Shown: one piece after another, positions 16,101 to 21,986 of the stretch
How positions within the stretch are numbered: position 1 is the stretch's first letter
Layout of the letters: the number at the start of each line of letters is the position of its first letter
Source of the DNA: a bacterium
Lineage (GTDB): Bacteria > NPL-UPA2 > JAUVJM01
Direction of reading: 5' to 3'
DNA: 44,181 nucleotides
Assembly: GCA_030606215.1 (NCBI GenBank)
Contig: JAUWGW010000012.1
Coordinates: 1 to 44,181 of the forward strand
The notes under the pieces: model-generated
Databases searched by the model: none
Seen by the model: only the letters and a program-made list of their open reading frames with translations
What the model was told of the DNA's origin: nothing
Position numbers and translations under genes: made by a program

Positions 16101-17301
16101 TGACAATGTCCGCTCCAACGAAATCCCCGATAAGGTATCTTCCCGAACCGGTTGTCCCAACACCTGCAATCTCAACAGAATTCCCGACTTCCTCACCTAT
16201 CTCCTTTACCCCACGACGGACCGCTTCTATCGGACGACCTGAAGTCCACAGATACCGACGGGCAACCAACTCTCCATCTTCATCAATGACCACAACATTT
16301 GTGCTTATCGAACCTACATCAATGCCGAGATACCCTCTCACCCCTGCCCTCTCCCCCCAGGGCCCGCCTGCCGGCGAGGCAGGGAGAGGGTTAAGCCAGC
16401 TTCCACTACCATCAAGAGGTGGTAACCCTTCATCTGTATACTTGTGGTTCTTTATGTATTCCTCAAGTTTTCCCAGGTCAGGTGAACTTCCCTCTTTTTC
16501 CATGCACAGGATTGCTGCGCCAATAGCCCCCATTGATGCGTGATGCTGCGGTATAATCAGTTCGCCTTCCTTCAGTTTCAGGATTTCCCGAAAGGCGCGA
16601 ACCATTCCTTTATTTGCAGCAACTCCCCCCTGGAATGCAACAGGAGGCACAAATTTTTTCCCTTTGCAGATATTGCTCTTGAAATTCCTCGCAAGAGCAA
16701 AACACAAACCCGCAATAATATCATAATCCGGAGTCCCTTCCTGCTGGAGGTGAATCATATCTGTCTTTGCGAAGACACTGCATCTACCTGCAATTCTTGG
16801 AGGATTCTTTGATTTAAGTGAAAGCTTTCCAAATTCATCTTCAATTGATACTCCGAGCCGAACTGCCTGCTGGTCAAGGAATGAACCTGTTCCTGCGGCA
16901 CAGATAGTATTCATTGCAAAATCTTCAATTATTATTGCTTTAAGGATATCATCATAGCGCAATAGTATGATTTTTGAATCTTCTCCCCCAATATCAATTA
17001 CCGTTCTTACATTGGGGTGGAAACGCTCAATAGATTTAGCCTGGGCGACTACTTCATTGACAAAGTGCCCCCTGAGAAGTTGAGCTATCAAATTTCCTCC
17101 GGAACCTGTGGTCCCGACAGCCCGGATAGTTTCACAGGGTATTGTCTCAAACATCCTTCTAAGAACTTTCAACACCGTTACAACAGGCTCTTCTTTCATC
17201 CGTGTATAATCTTCTGCAATAACTTCTCCATCTACATTCAATACCACAGTATTGACGCTGACCGACCCAACATCAATACCAAGAAAGTTTTCCCTTACCA
17301 T
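13102..17301 (-). CDS. giant 2-hydroxyacyl-CoA dehydratase activase (double BcrAD ATPase plus DUF2229)
   Basis: About 1399 residues. Two ATPase domains of the BadF/BadG/BcrA/BcrD (HgdC) type come first, starting at FLGIDVGSVSVNTVV (about residue 6) and YLGIDVGSISTNVVV (about 322). Both keep the cluster-binding cysteines: CAAGTGSFLDQQA and GRCSVFAKTD in the first, CAAGTGSFLEEQA and ERCTVFMESD in the second. Then come FECPDCPNHC (about 604), a DUF2229 region (GIPRALIFHELFPFWKAFF) and an HgdB-like C-terminal half rich in cysteines. Family members couple ATP hydrolysis to low-potential electron transfer through a 4Fe-4S cluster; this fused form is widespread in anaerobes with unknown substrate. 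I chose ATG 17301 rather than the frame's upstream ATG at 17388, since the latter would overlap cysS by 56 bases, and AAAGG precedes 17301. The linker between the ATPase domains holds an inserted palindrome. Confidence 0.9.
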   Translation of the reverse strand: MVRENFLGIDVGSVSVNTVVLNVDGEVIAEDYTRMKEEPVVTVLKVLRRMFETIPCETIRAVGTTGSGGNLIAQLLRGHFVNEVVAQAKSIERFHPNVRTVIDIGGEDSKIILLRYDDILKAIIIEDFAMNTICAAGTGSFLDQQAVRLGVSIEDEFGKLSLKSKNPPRIAGRCSVFAKTDMIHLQQEGTPDYDIIAGLCFALARNFKSNICKGKKFVPPVAFQGGVAANKGMVRAFREILKLKEGELIIPQHHASMGAIGAAILCMEKEGSSPDLGKLEEYIKNHKYTDEGLPPLDGSGSWLNPLPASPAGGPWGERAGVRGYLGIDVGSISTNVVVIDEDGELVARRYLWTSGRPIEAVRRGVKEIGEEVGNSVEIAGVGTTGSGRYLIGDFVGADIVKNEITAQAKASVRIDATVDTIFEIGGQDSKFISLENGAVVDFEMNKVCAAGTGSFLEEQAEKLSINIKNEFGELALKSRCPVRLGERCTVFMESDLIHHQQAMAKKDNLVAGLSYSIVQNYLNRVVGKKRIGENIFFQGAVAFNQGVVAAFGKVLGKKVTVPPNNDVTGAIGVALVAGEKSSNWEKSKFRGWEKIANAHYELRSFECPDCPNHCEIREVTVEGREPLYYGSRCEKYNVDKEKKKELQNIPDLFAEREKFLLESCTSSNGGSGEKIGIPRALIFHELFPFWKAFFTELGFRVELSERTNKDIIHRGLETVVAETCFPVKVAHGHIMDLLDKKVDYIFLPHIINMKQSNPSIEQSFNCPYVQAFSYMAKSAIDFDKYDVKLLTPVVAFGWGERAAREMLLLLGRKLNRRKGEVNKAIALANKAQAAFYEKLRKRGKEILNSLPPDRVPICIVSRPYNGCDNGINLNLPKKLRELGAFPIPMDYLPLDDVDLSEEWPDMYWRYGQKILSAGEIIRRDNRLQCLYITNFGCGPDSFITRFFREKMSGKPYLEIEIDEHSADVGAITRCEAFLDSLENVKTREVTPARKYRAYVFRKDGDRTVYIPHMGDGAFALQAALKAEGVNAEVFPESGAETLELGRKFTCGKECYPCILTTGDMVRIAKRTDFNPEKSAFFMPSTSGPCRFGQYNRLQRMVLDELGFENVPIISPNQARSLHDEMGGYGKGLFRSAWRGIVAIDILNKMVRETRPYEAAAGETDRVYGKCLQEILKAIEMGYKPSNALKKSVNAFKEIKVNGINEKPIIGIVGEIFVRSDEFSNDRIVREIENLGGEVWLAPTEEWFFHINRTLKLYSRLKRQFRNFILALITDLIQHYDEKRLTNAVEGFLRNPHEPSITELWSNSEPYLPGWFGEAALSIGKSHDYVKKGLSGIINVMPFTCLPGTIATAIFKRFQEDHNSIPCLMMAYDGLEQTNTKTRLEAFMHQAKQYRPKIKK
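16345..16390. repeat. GC-rich palindromic element inside the activase gene
   Basis: CCCTCTCCC (16347-16355) pairs with GGGAGAGGG (16382-16390), and inside it CCTGCC (16367-16372) pairs with GGCAGG (16378-16383). It is much richer in GC than its surroundings. It is read in frame as the proline/glycine-rich linker NPLPASPAGGPWGERAGVRG, between the two ATPase domains. The complement-strand reading contains the LTPALSPQG word known from dispersed intergenic palindromes. Confidence 0.7.
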
Positions 17302-17332
17302 ATTAAACCTTTGTATTTTTGAGCGGCTTTCG

Positions 17333-18841
17333 TTACAACCTTCTCCAGAGTGTTCCATCAGGCGTATCCTGAATGCGCACAAACTCACTCAATTTACTTC
17401 TGAGCTTATCTGCTTTTTCCCAGTCGCAAGCCTTTCGCGCAAGTTCCCTCTGTACGATGAGCTTTTCAACATCCGAATCGCTCATTTCACCGCCAATACT
17501 CAACAACTTCTCCACTTCCTCATCACCTAACAGCCCGACCACACGTGTGTGGTCGGGTTTTCCCCCAATTCTAACTTCATGCGGAAACTCTTTATCCTCC
17601 GCTGCCGTTAAACCCAAAACCTCACGCAGTTCTACAAATTCATATGCAATATCAGCGAGCTCCTGCGAAGCGGTATTTCCCTTACCAACCTCAGTGTTAA
17701 GATACTTCATCATATCAAAAATTACAGCAAGCGCTCCTGGAGTATTGAAATCATTGTCCATATGTGTTTCAAATCCTTTGCGGAACTTTGTATTGGTCTT
17801 CTTCTGTTTTGAGGAAATCCGGATTAAATTTTTGAGTTTTCTGTCACATTCCATCAACCTCTCGCATTTCCTCTTTGCCTCCTCCAGCTCTTCATTGTTG
17901 AAATCTATCGGATGACGATAATGGGTGGAAATTAGGAAGAGTCTTACAACCCGGGGTTCATATTTTTCAAGAATCTCTTCCAATGTAAAAAAATTTCCGA
18001 GAGATTTGGACATTTTCTCTCTATCAACTGTAACAAACCCGTTGTGAAGCCAGTATCGGGCAAACTGTCTGTTAGTGTAAGCTTCTGACTGCGCAATCTC
18101 ATTCTCATGATGCGGGAATATGAGGTCCTGGCCACCGCCATGTATATCAAAACTTTCACCGAGATATTTTATGCTCATTGCTGAACATTCAATATGCCAC
18201 CCGGGTCTTCCTCTCCCCCACGGACTTTCCCAGTACGGTTCGTCTTCCTTAGCTTTTTTCCAGAGAGCAAAATCAAGCGGGTCTATTTTTCTTTCATCTA
18301 CTTCCACACGGGCACCGGCTCTCATCTCATCTAATTTTCTTCCGGAAAGTTTCCCGTACGAAGCAAACTTTTTAACAGAAAAAAATACATCCCCGTCCAC
18401 CGTATATGCATATCCTTTCTGGATAAGATCTTTTACAAGCGCAATCATTTCCGGAATATGTTCAGTGGCTTTTGGATAAAAACTTGCCCTCTTCACTCTC
18501 AGCTTATCTATATATTTGAAATATTCTCTCGTATATTTCTCAGCAACTTCTTTTGCTGCTTCCTTCAAAGTTATTCTACCTTGCAGTTCTTTCCTGTAGG
18601 TATTAGCTTTTGCGATTACCTTATCATCAATATCAGTGAAATTCTGGACATGCTGCACCCTGTATCCTTTATATTCAAGGTAACGCCGGATAATATCAAA
18701 ACTAACATAAGCCCTCGCATGTCCGATGTGAATAGTATCATACACAGTTACCCCACAGACGTACATCCTGACAATTCCCTCTTCAACAGGGACAAAAGTT
18801 TCTTTCCGTCTTCCTAAGGTATTATATATTCTGAGGCTCAT
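17333..18841 (-). CDS. cysS: cysteinyl-tRNA synthetase
   Basis: Charges tRNA-Cys; a class I synthetase of 502 residues. The N-terminus RIYNTLGRRKETFVPVEEGIVRMYVCGVTVYDTIHIGHARAYV carries the zinc-binding cysteine (MYVCG) and the HIGH motif; the KMSKS loop is present as EKMSKSLGNFFTL (about residues 267-279). The zinc site continues with WHIECSAM and GGQDLIFPHHENEIAQSEA. It is about 30 residues longer than many members, in the C-terminal region around HEVRIGGKPDHTRVVGLLGDE (about 426-446), where the DNA forms a perfect 10-bp hairpin. The start overlaps the cysE stop by one base (TGATG). Linking cysE and cysS joins cysteine synthesis with its use in translation. Confidence 0.97.
   Translation of the reverse strand: MSLRIYNTLGRRKETFVPVEEGIVRMYVCGVTVYDTIHIGHARAYVSFDIIRRYLEYKGYRVQHVQNFTDIDDKVIAKANTYRKELQGRITLKEAAKEVAEKYTREYFKYIDKLRVKRASFYPKATEHIPEMIALVKDLIQKGYAYTVDGDVFFSVKKFASYGKLSGRKLDEMRAGARVEVDERKIDPLDFALWKKAKEDEPYWESPWGRGRPGWHIECSAMSIKYLGESFDIHGGGQDLIFPHHENEIAQSEAYTNRQFARYWLHNGFVTVDREKMSKSLGNFFTLEEILEKYEPRVVRLFLISTHYRHPIDFNNEELEEAKRKCERLMECDRKLKNLIRISSKQKKTNTKFRKGFETHMDNDFNTPGALAVIFDMMKYLNTEVGKGNTASQELADIAYEFVELREVLGLTAAEDKEFPHEVRIGGKPDHTRVVGLLGDEEVEKLLSIGGEMSDSDVEKLIVQRELARKACDWEKADKLRSKLSEFVRIQDTPDGTLWRRL
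17534..17557. repeat. perfect 10-bp palindrome inside cysS
   Basis: CCCGACCACA (17534-17543) pairs with TGTGGTCGGG (17548-17557) over the loop CGTG; TTTT follows on the plus strand. It is read in frame as part of KPDHTRVVGL in a poorly conserved part of CysS. It may be an inserted palindromic repeat; a plus-strand terminator makes little sense here because both neighbours run on the minus strand. Confidence 0.65.
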
Positions 18842-19485
18842 CAGTCAGGAGGTGAAGCAGTTGACTTCCACTTGCCCAGCACGCCTTCAATCTCATCAAT
18901 TTCAGCCTGGAGTTTCTTAAGCCGCTCAGCTATAGGGTCAGGCAGGTTGGTATGGTCAAGGTTGATACCGGGAACTTTTTCGCCGGCTCTTTTTGCAATA
19001 CGACCTGGCACTCCAACCACAGTTGAATCCGGAGGAACAGACCTCAACACAACTGCATTTGCTCCGATGAGGACATTATCACCAATAGTTATACTACCGA
19101 GCAGCTTAGCTCCTGTCCCCGCTACAACATTATTCCCTAAAGTAGGATGACGTTTTCCTCTTTCCTTACCTGTGCCTCCGAGTGTTACTCCCTGAAAGAG
19201 GGTAACATTATCACCGATAATAGACGTCTCGCCAATGACAACTCCCATACCATGGTCAATGAAAAAACCTTTGCCAATTCTCGCCGCAGGATGAATCTCA
19301 ATTCCCGTGATTGCTCTTGCAATCTGGGAAATAAGCCTCGGAAGGAAGGGTATATGCCACCTGTAAAGACGATGCGCAAATCTGTGGGAAATTATTGCAT
19401 GGAAACCAGAATAAGTAAGAATAACTTCCGGCACATTTGTTGCGGCCGGGTCCCTTTCAAGAACTGCTCTTAAGTCTTGAAACAT
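18841..19485 (-). CDS. cysE: serine O-acetyltransferase
   Basis: Makes O-acetylserine from serine and acetyl-CoA, the first step of cysteine synthesis. The 214-residue protein has the short N-terminal helical part (FQDLRAVLERDPAATNVPEVILTYSGFHAIISHRFAHRLY) and then a left-handed hexapeptide-repeat beta helix: GIEIHPAARIGKGFFIDHGMGVVIGETSIIGDNVTLFQGVTLGGTGKERGKRHPTLG (about residues 60-118). The catalytic histidine lies in the D-H-G-M-G segment. The length is of the short, Bacillus-like type. It starts one base before the accD stop and shares one base with cysS, inside a tight accD-cysE-cysS-activase operon. No cysK is present in the window. Confidence 0.96.
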   Translation of the reverse strand: MFQDLRAVLERDPAATNVPEVILTYSGFHAIISHRFAHRLYRWHIPFLPRLISQIARAITGIEIHPAARIGKGFFIDHGMGVVIGETSIIGDNVTLFQGVTLGGTGKERGKRHPTLGNNVVAGTGAKLLGSITIGDNVLIGANAVVLRSVPPDSTVVGVPGRIAKRAGEKVPGINLDHTNLPDPIAERLKKLQAEIDEIEGVLGKWKSTASPPD

Positions 19486-19486
19486 G

Positions 19487-20344
19487 TCAGGTTAGAAAAC
19501 CAATTAGTCTTGCCAAAGTCAATTTAAGTTCTGGACGACGGATAATCATATCTATCATACCATGCTCAAGAAGAAACTCAGATGTCTGAAAACCCGGCGG
19601 AAGTTCTTGCTGGATTGTCTGTTTGATGACGCGCGGCCCCGCAAAACCGATTAAAGCTTTTGGTTCGGCAATGATGATATCCCCGAGGGAGGCAAAGCTG
19701 GCTGATACTCCTCCCGTGGTTGGGTTGGTAAGAACAGCAATATACGGGAGGGAATCTTCCGCGAAAAGTCCCAGAGCCGCGCTTGTCTTTGGCATCTGCA
19801 TAAGGGAAAAAATCCCTTCCTGCATACGTGCTCCACCTGAACTGCATATCATAATAATGGGCAGTCTTTTCTCCCTTGCTCTCTCAATGGCTCTCGTGAT
19901 TTTCTCACCCACCACCGAAGCCATACTACCCCCCATGAAATTGAAATCAAGGATTCCAATTACCACAGGTGCCTCTTCAATAATCATTTCGCCGGTAACA
20001 ACAGCCTCAGCCAGCCCTGTCTTCTTCTGAGCTTCCACCAGTCTTTCCGCATAGGGTTTACTATCACTAAACTTCAACGGGTCGGTAGGTCTTATATCCC
20101 TGTCATATTCCTGGAAAGTGTCAGCATCAGCAAGCATTTTAACCCGCTCCCACACATTCATCTGAAAATGATAATCGCATTTAGGGCAAACCTTAAAATT
20201 CTCCTCTAATTTTTTGTTATATACGATTTCGCCGCAGGATTGACATTTTGTCCACAACCCATCGGGCATATCCTTCTTCTTGGGAGCCAGTATAGTGTAT
20301 TTTGGTTTTCTGAACCAGACCATTGGCTTAAATGAAAAGAGCAC
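19487..20344 (-). CDS. accD: acetyl-CoA carboxylase carboxyltransferase, beta subunit
   Basis: Transfers the carboxyl group from biotin to acetyl-CoA, giving malonyl-CoA for fatty acid synthesis. The N-terminal zinc ribbon is CQSCGEIVYNKKLEENFKVCPKC (about residues 35-57), followed by the crotonase-like domain: GILDFNFMGGSMASVVGEKITRA and MICSSGGARMQEGIFSLMQM, TNPTTGGVSASFASLGD, IGFAGPRVIKQT. Length 285 is typical. The start is uncertain: GTG at 20344 gives 285 residues, while ATG at 20323 (MVWFRKPKY) matches many relatives; neither has a strong ribosome site. AccA, AccB and AccC are not in the window. Confidence 0.96.
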   Translation of the reverse strand: MLFSFKPMVWFRKPKYTILAPKKKDMPDGLWTKCQSCGEIVYNKKLEENFKVCPKCDYHFQMNVWERVKMLADADTFQEYDRDIRPTDPLKFSDSKPYAERLVEAQKKTGLAEAVVTGEMIIEEAPVVIGILDFNFMGGSMASVVGEKITRAIERAREKRLPIIMICSSGGARMQEGIFSLMQMPKTSAALGLFAEDSLPYIAVLTNPTTGGVSASFASLGDIIIAEPKALIGFAGPRVIKQTIQQELPPGFQTSEFLLEHGMIDMIIRRPELKLTLARLIGFLT

Positions 20345-20383
20345 ATCCGGTAATTACCATCTGCGCTCTTTGTTATTCTAATT

Positions 20384-21019
20384 TTAGCTCAGTCCCAGAA
20401 GTTCCTTAGCCTTGTCAACAGCGCTGCTTGCATCGGGTGCATAACCATCGGCTTTGATTTCATCTGCGTAACTCTGGGTTACCGGAGCACCGCCTATCAT
20501 CGTTTTTATCTGGCCATTTAATCCTGCTTTCTCAATAGCTTCAACTACATCTTTCATCCCTGGCATGGTTGTTGTCAATAAAGCTGACATAGCGACTACC
20601 TTCGCACCACTTTTAGCCGCGGCTACGAATTTCTCAGGTGGAACATCAATCCCAAGGTCATCAATCTCAAAACCTGCTCCCTTGAGCATCATCACTACCA
20701 GATTTTTGCCTATATCGTGCAGGTCACCTTTAACCGTCCCCATAGCTACTTTTCCAATAGGTTCCACTCCGCTTTCCGCCAGCAGTGGCTGCAGAACTTC
20801 CATCCCTGCATGCATTGCCCTTGCGGCAATTAGAACTTCGGGAACATAGAATTCATTATTCTTGAACTTTTTCCCTACAACAGCCATACCGGCAATCAAT
20901 CCTTCATTCAGTATCTCCTTGACAGCCATTTTTTCATTTACCGCAGATTGAACGAGCTCTTTCACCTGAGCCGCCTTCCCGCCTATCAAACTCTGTTTCA
21001 ACTCATCCAGCTTAGCCAT
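20384..21019 (-). CDS. corrinoid (B12-binding) methyltransferase protein
   Basis: A 211-residue corrinoid protein like MtbC/MtmC/MttC: an N-terminal helical cap (about residues 1-85) and a B12-binding Rossmann-like domain. The base-off, His-on motif is GDLHDIGKN (about 113-121, D-x-H-x-x-G), with later SALLTTTMPGMKDVVEAI and GGAPVTQSYA typical of the family. Such proteins carry the methyl group between a substrate-specific methyltransferase and tetrahydrofolate or another acceptor. No cognate MttB/MtbB-like methyltransferase or RACo activator lies beside it, though the neighbouring activase (iron-sulfur ATPase) is loosely similar in role. A good AAGGAGG site supports the start; this gene seems to be its own unit. 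Confidence 0.9.
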   Translation of the reverse strand: MAKLDELKQSLIGGKAAQVKELVQSAVNEKMAVKEILNEGLIAGMAVVGKKFKNNEFYVPEVLIAARAMHAGMEVLQPLLAESGVEPIGKVAMGTVKGDLHDIGKNLVVMMLKGAGFEIDDLGIDVPPEKFVAAAKSGAKVVAMSALLTTTMPGMKDVVEAIEKAGLNGQIKTMIGGAPVTQSYADEIKADGYAPDASSAVDKAKELLGLS

Positions 21020-21069
21020 CTCACTTTCCTCCTTTTGAGCTAAACGCTATCATATTATGAGCTTTCCTG

Positions 21070-21192
21070 TCAAGGGGATTCTATCTTCCTATCTTCTTCC
21101 TTTTTCTTCTTTCTTGAATAAACTTTAGCGCTTTCCTTTATCCTTGCCCTTGGATTTATTTTCCACAGTCTTCTTATTTTCCAAAATTTCAT
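21070..21192 (-). CDS. very basic 40-residue protein, coupled to the MEMO gene
   Basis: Starts in an ATGA overlap with the stop of the MEMO-family gene (ATG 21190-21192, stop TGA 21070-21072). The product begins MKFWKIRRLWKINPRARIKE and goes on through KVYSRKKKKEED, with about 40% lysine and arginine and no hydrophobic segment. The 4-base overlap with the gene ahead is the same coupling seen elsewhere on this strand. Basic composition suggests binding to RNA, ribosomes or DNA (inference). I do not recognise a named family. It could be a chance frame, but it fills a gap otherwise empty of genes. Confidence 0.5.
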   Translation of the reverse strand: MKFWKIRRLWKINPRARIKESAKVYSRKKKKEEDRKIESP

Positions 21193-21986
21193 CTAACAAT
21201 AATCCCTGCATAACCGACAACCTCTCTGTCGTCACCGCTCCTCTCCCCGCTATTCGTATACTTAATTAGTTCAGCTTCTTTCGCCCCAAGTTCTTTGCAG
21301 GCGACAAGCATTACTGCTGCTGGGATATACCCGCACATTGAGATGCGAAACTTCTTTACACGGTTAATTAGTTCCTCCTCATTCAAATTGATAATCGCCT
21401 GGATAGCTTTTTCATCCTTTGCTTTCGCCTCCTCGGCAGACTCATAGTGGGTCATGTCAGAACTCGCAATAACAATTGCATCCTGACTTCTTGTTGCGCT
21501 TGCAACAGCTTTCCCGATTTCCCTGCATACATCAAGAGTACATTCAGAAAGGATAACAGGCACAATCTTTGCATCCTTTCTCAAATACTGCAGGAATGGA
21601 ACCTGGACTTCAATGGAATGCTCGGATTCATGAGCTGAGCTATCCTCAGTCAAAAAACTTGAATTCTTAAGAATTTCTTTCGCCAGAATTGAGTTAATCT
21701 CTACCTCTCCAAGAGGTGTTTTCCAGAAGCCCTGAACCTGTATCGCACAGGCTTCCCCATACCCAGTGTGGTTAGGTCCAATCAGAATAAGAGTCTCGGG
21801 AATTACCAAACGACTGTAGACTGCACCTGCTGTTTCCCCCGAAAATATATACCCGGCATGGGGAACCACCGCACCGAGAGCCTTAGTCTTCTTCGCTTTC
21901 TCTTCTATGAAGCCCTGGATTTCCTTCCGGAGAGAACTCTTCGATGCTGAATAAAACTGACCTGCCACAACCGGTTTTCTAATCAA
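21189..21986 (-). CDS. amrB: AmmeMemoRadiSam system protein B (MEMO family)
   Basis: A 265-residue member of the MEMO1 family, homologous to non-haem iron dioxygenases. Diagnostic segments are RKPVVAGQFYSASKSSLRKEI at the start, VVPHAGYIFSGETAGAVYSRL (about residues 41-61), LIGPNHTGYG, SEHSIEVQVPFLQYL and ASSDMTHYES; histidines at these places form the metal-like site. In bacteria it usually occurs with AMMECR1 (A) and a radical SAM protein, both absent here, so the partners must be elsewhere. Function of the system is not settled. It overlaps the ppdK stop by four bases and is followed by the 40-residue ORF in the same ATGA fashion. Confidence 0.92.
   Translation of the reverse strand: MIRKPVVAGQFYSASKSSLRKEIQGFIEEKAKKTKALGAVVPHAGYIFSGETAGAVYSRLVIPETLILIGPNHTGYGEACAIQVQGFWKTPLGEVEINSILAKEILKNSSFLTEDSSAHESEHSIEVQVPFLQYLRKDAKIVPVILSECTLDVCREIGKAVASATRSQDAIVIASSDMTHYESAEEAKAKDEKAIQAIINLNEEELINRVKKFRISMCGYIPAAVMLVACKELGAKEAELIKYTNSGERSGDDREVVGYAGIIVR

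Noticed and set aside
16100-16543. A 147-codon plus-strand frame opposite the activase gene
   Set aside because: Antisense to a well-conserved protein; its apparent LTPALSPQG motif comes from the inserted palindrome.
17534-17563. Rho-independent terminator on the plus strand inside cysS
   Set aside because: The hairpin plus TTTT looks like one, but all genes around it run on the minus strand; an inserted palindrome fits better.
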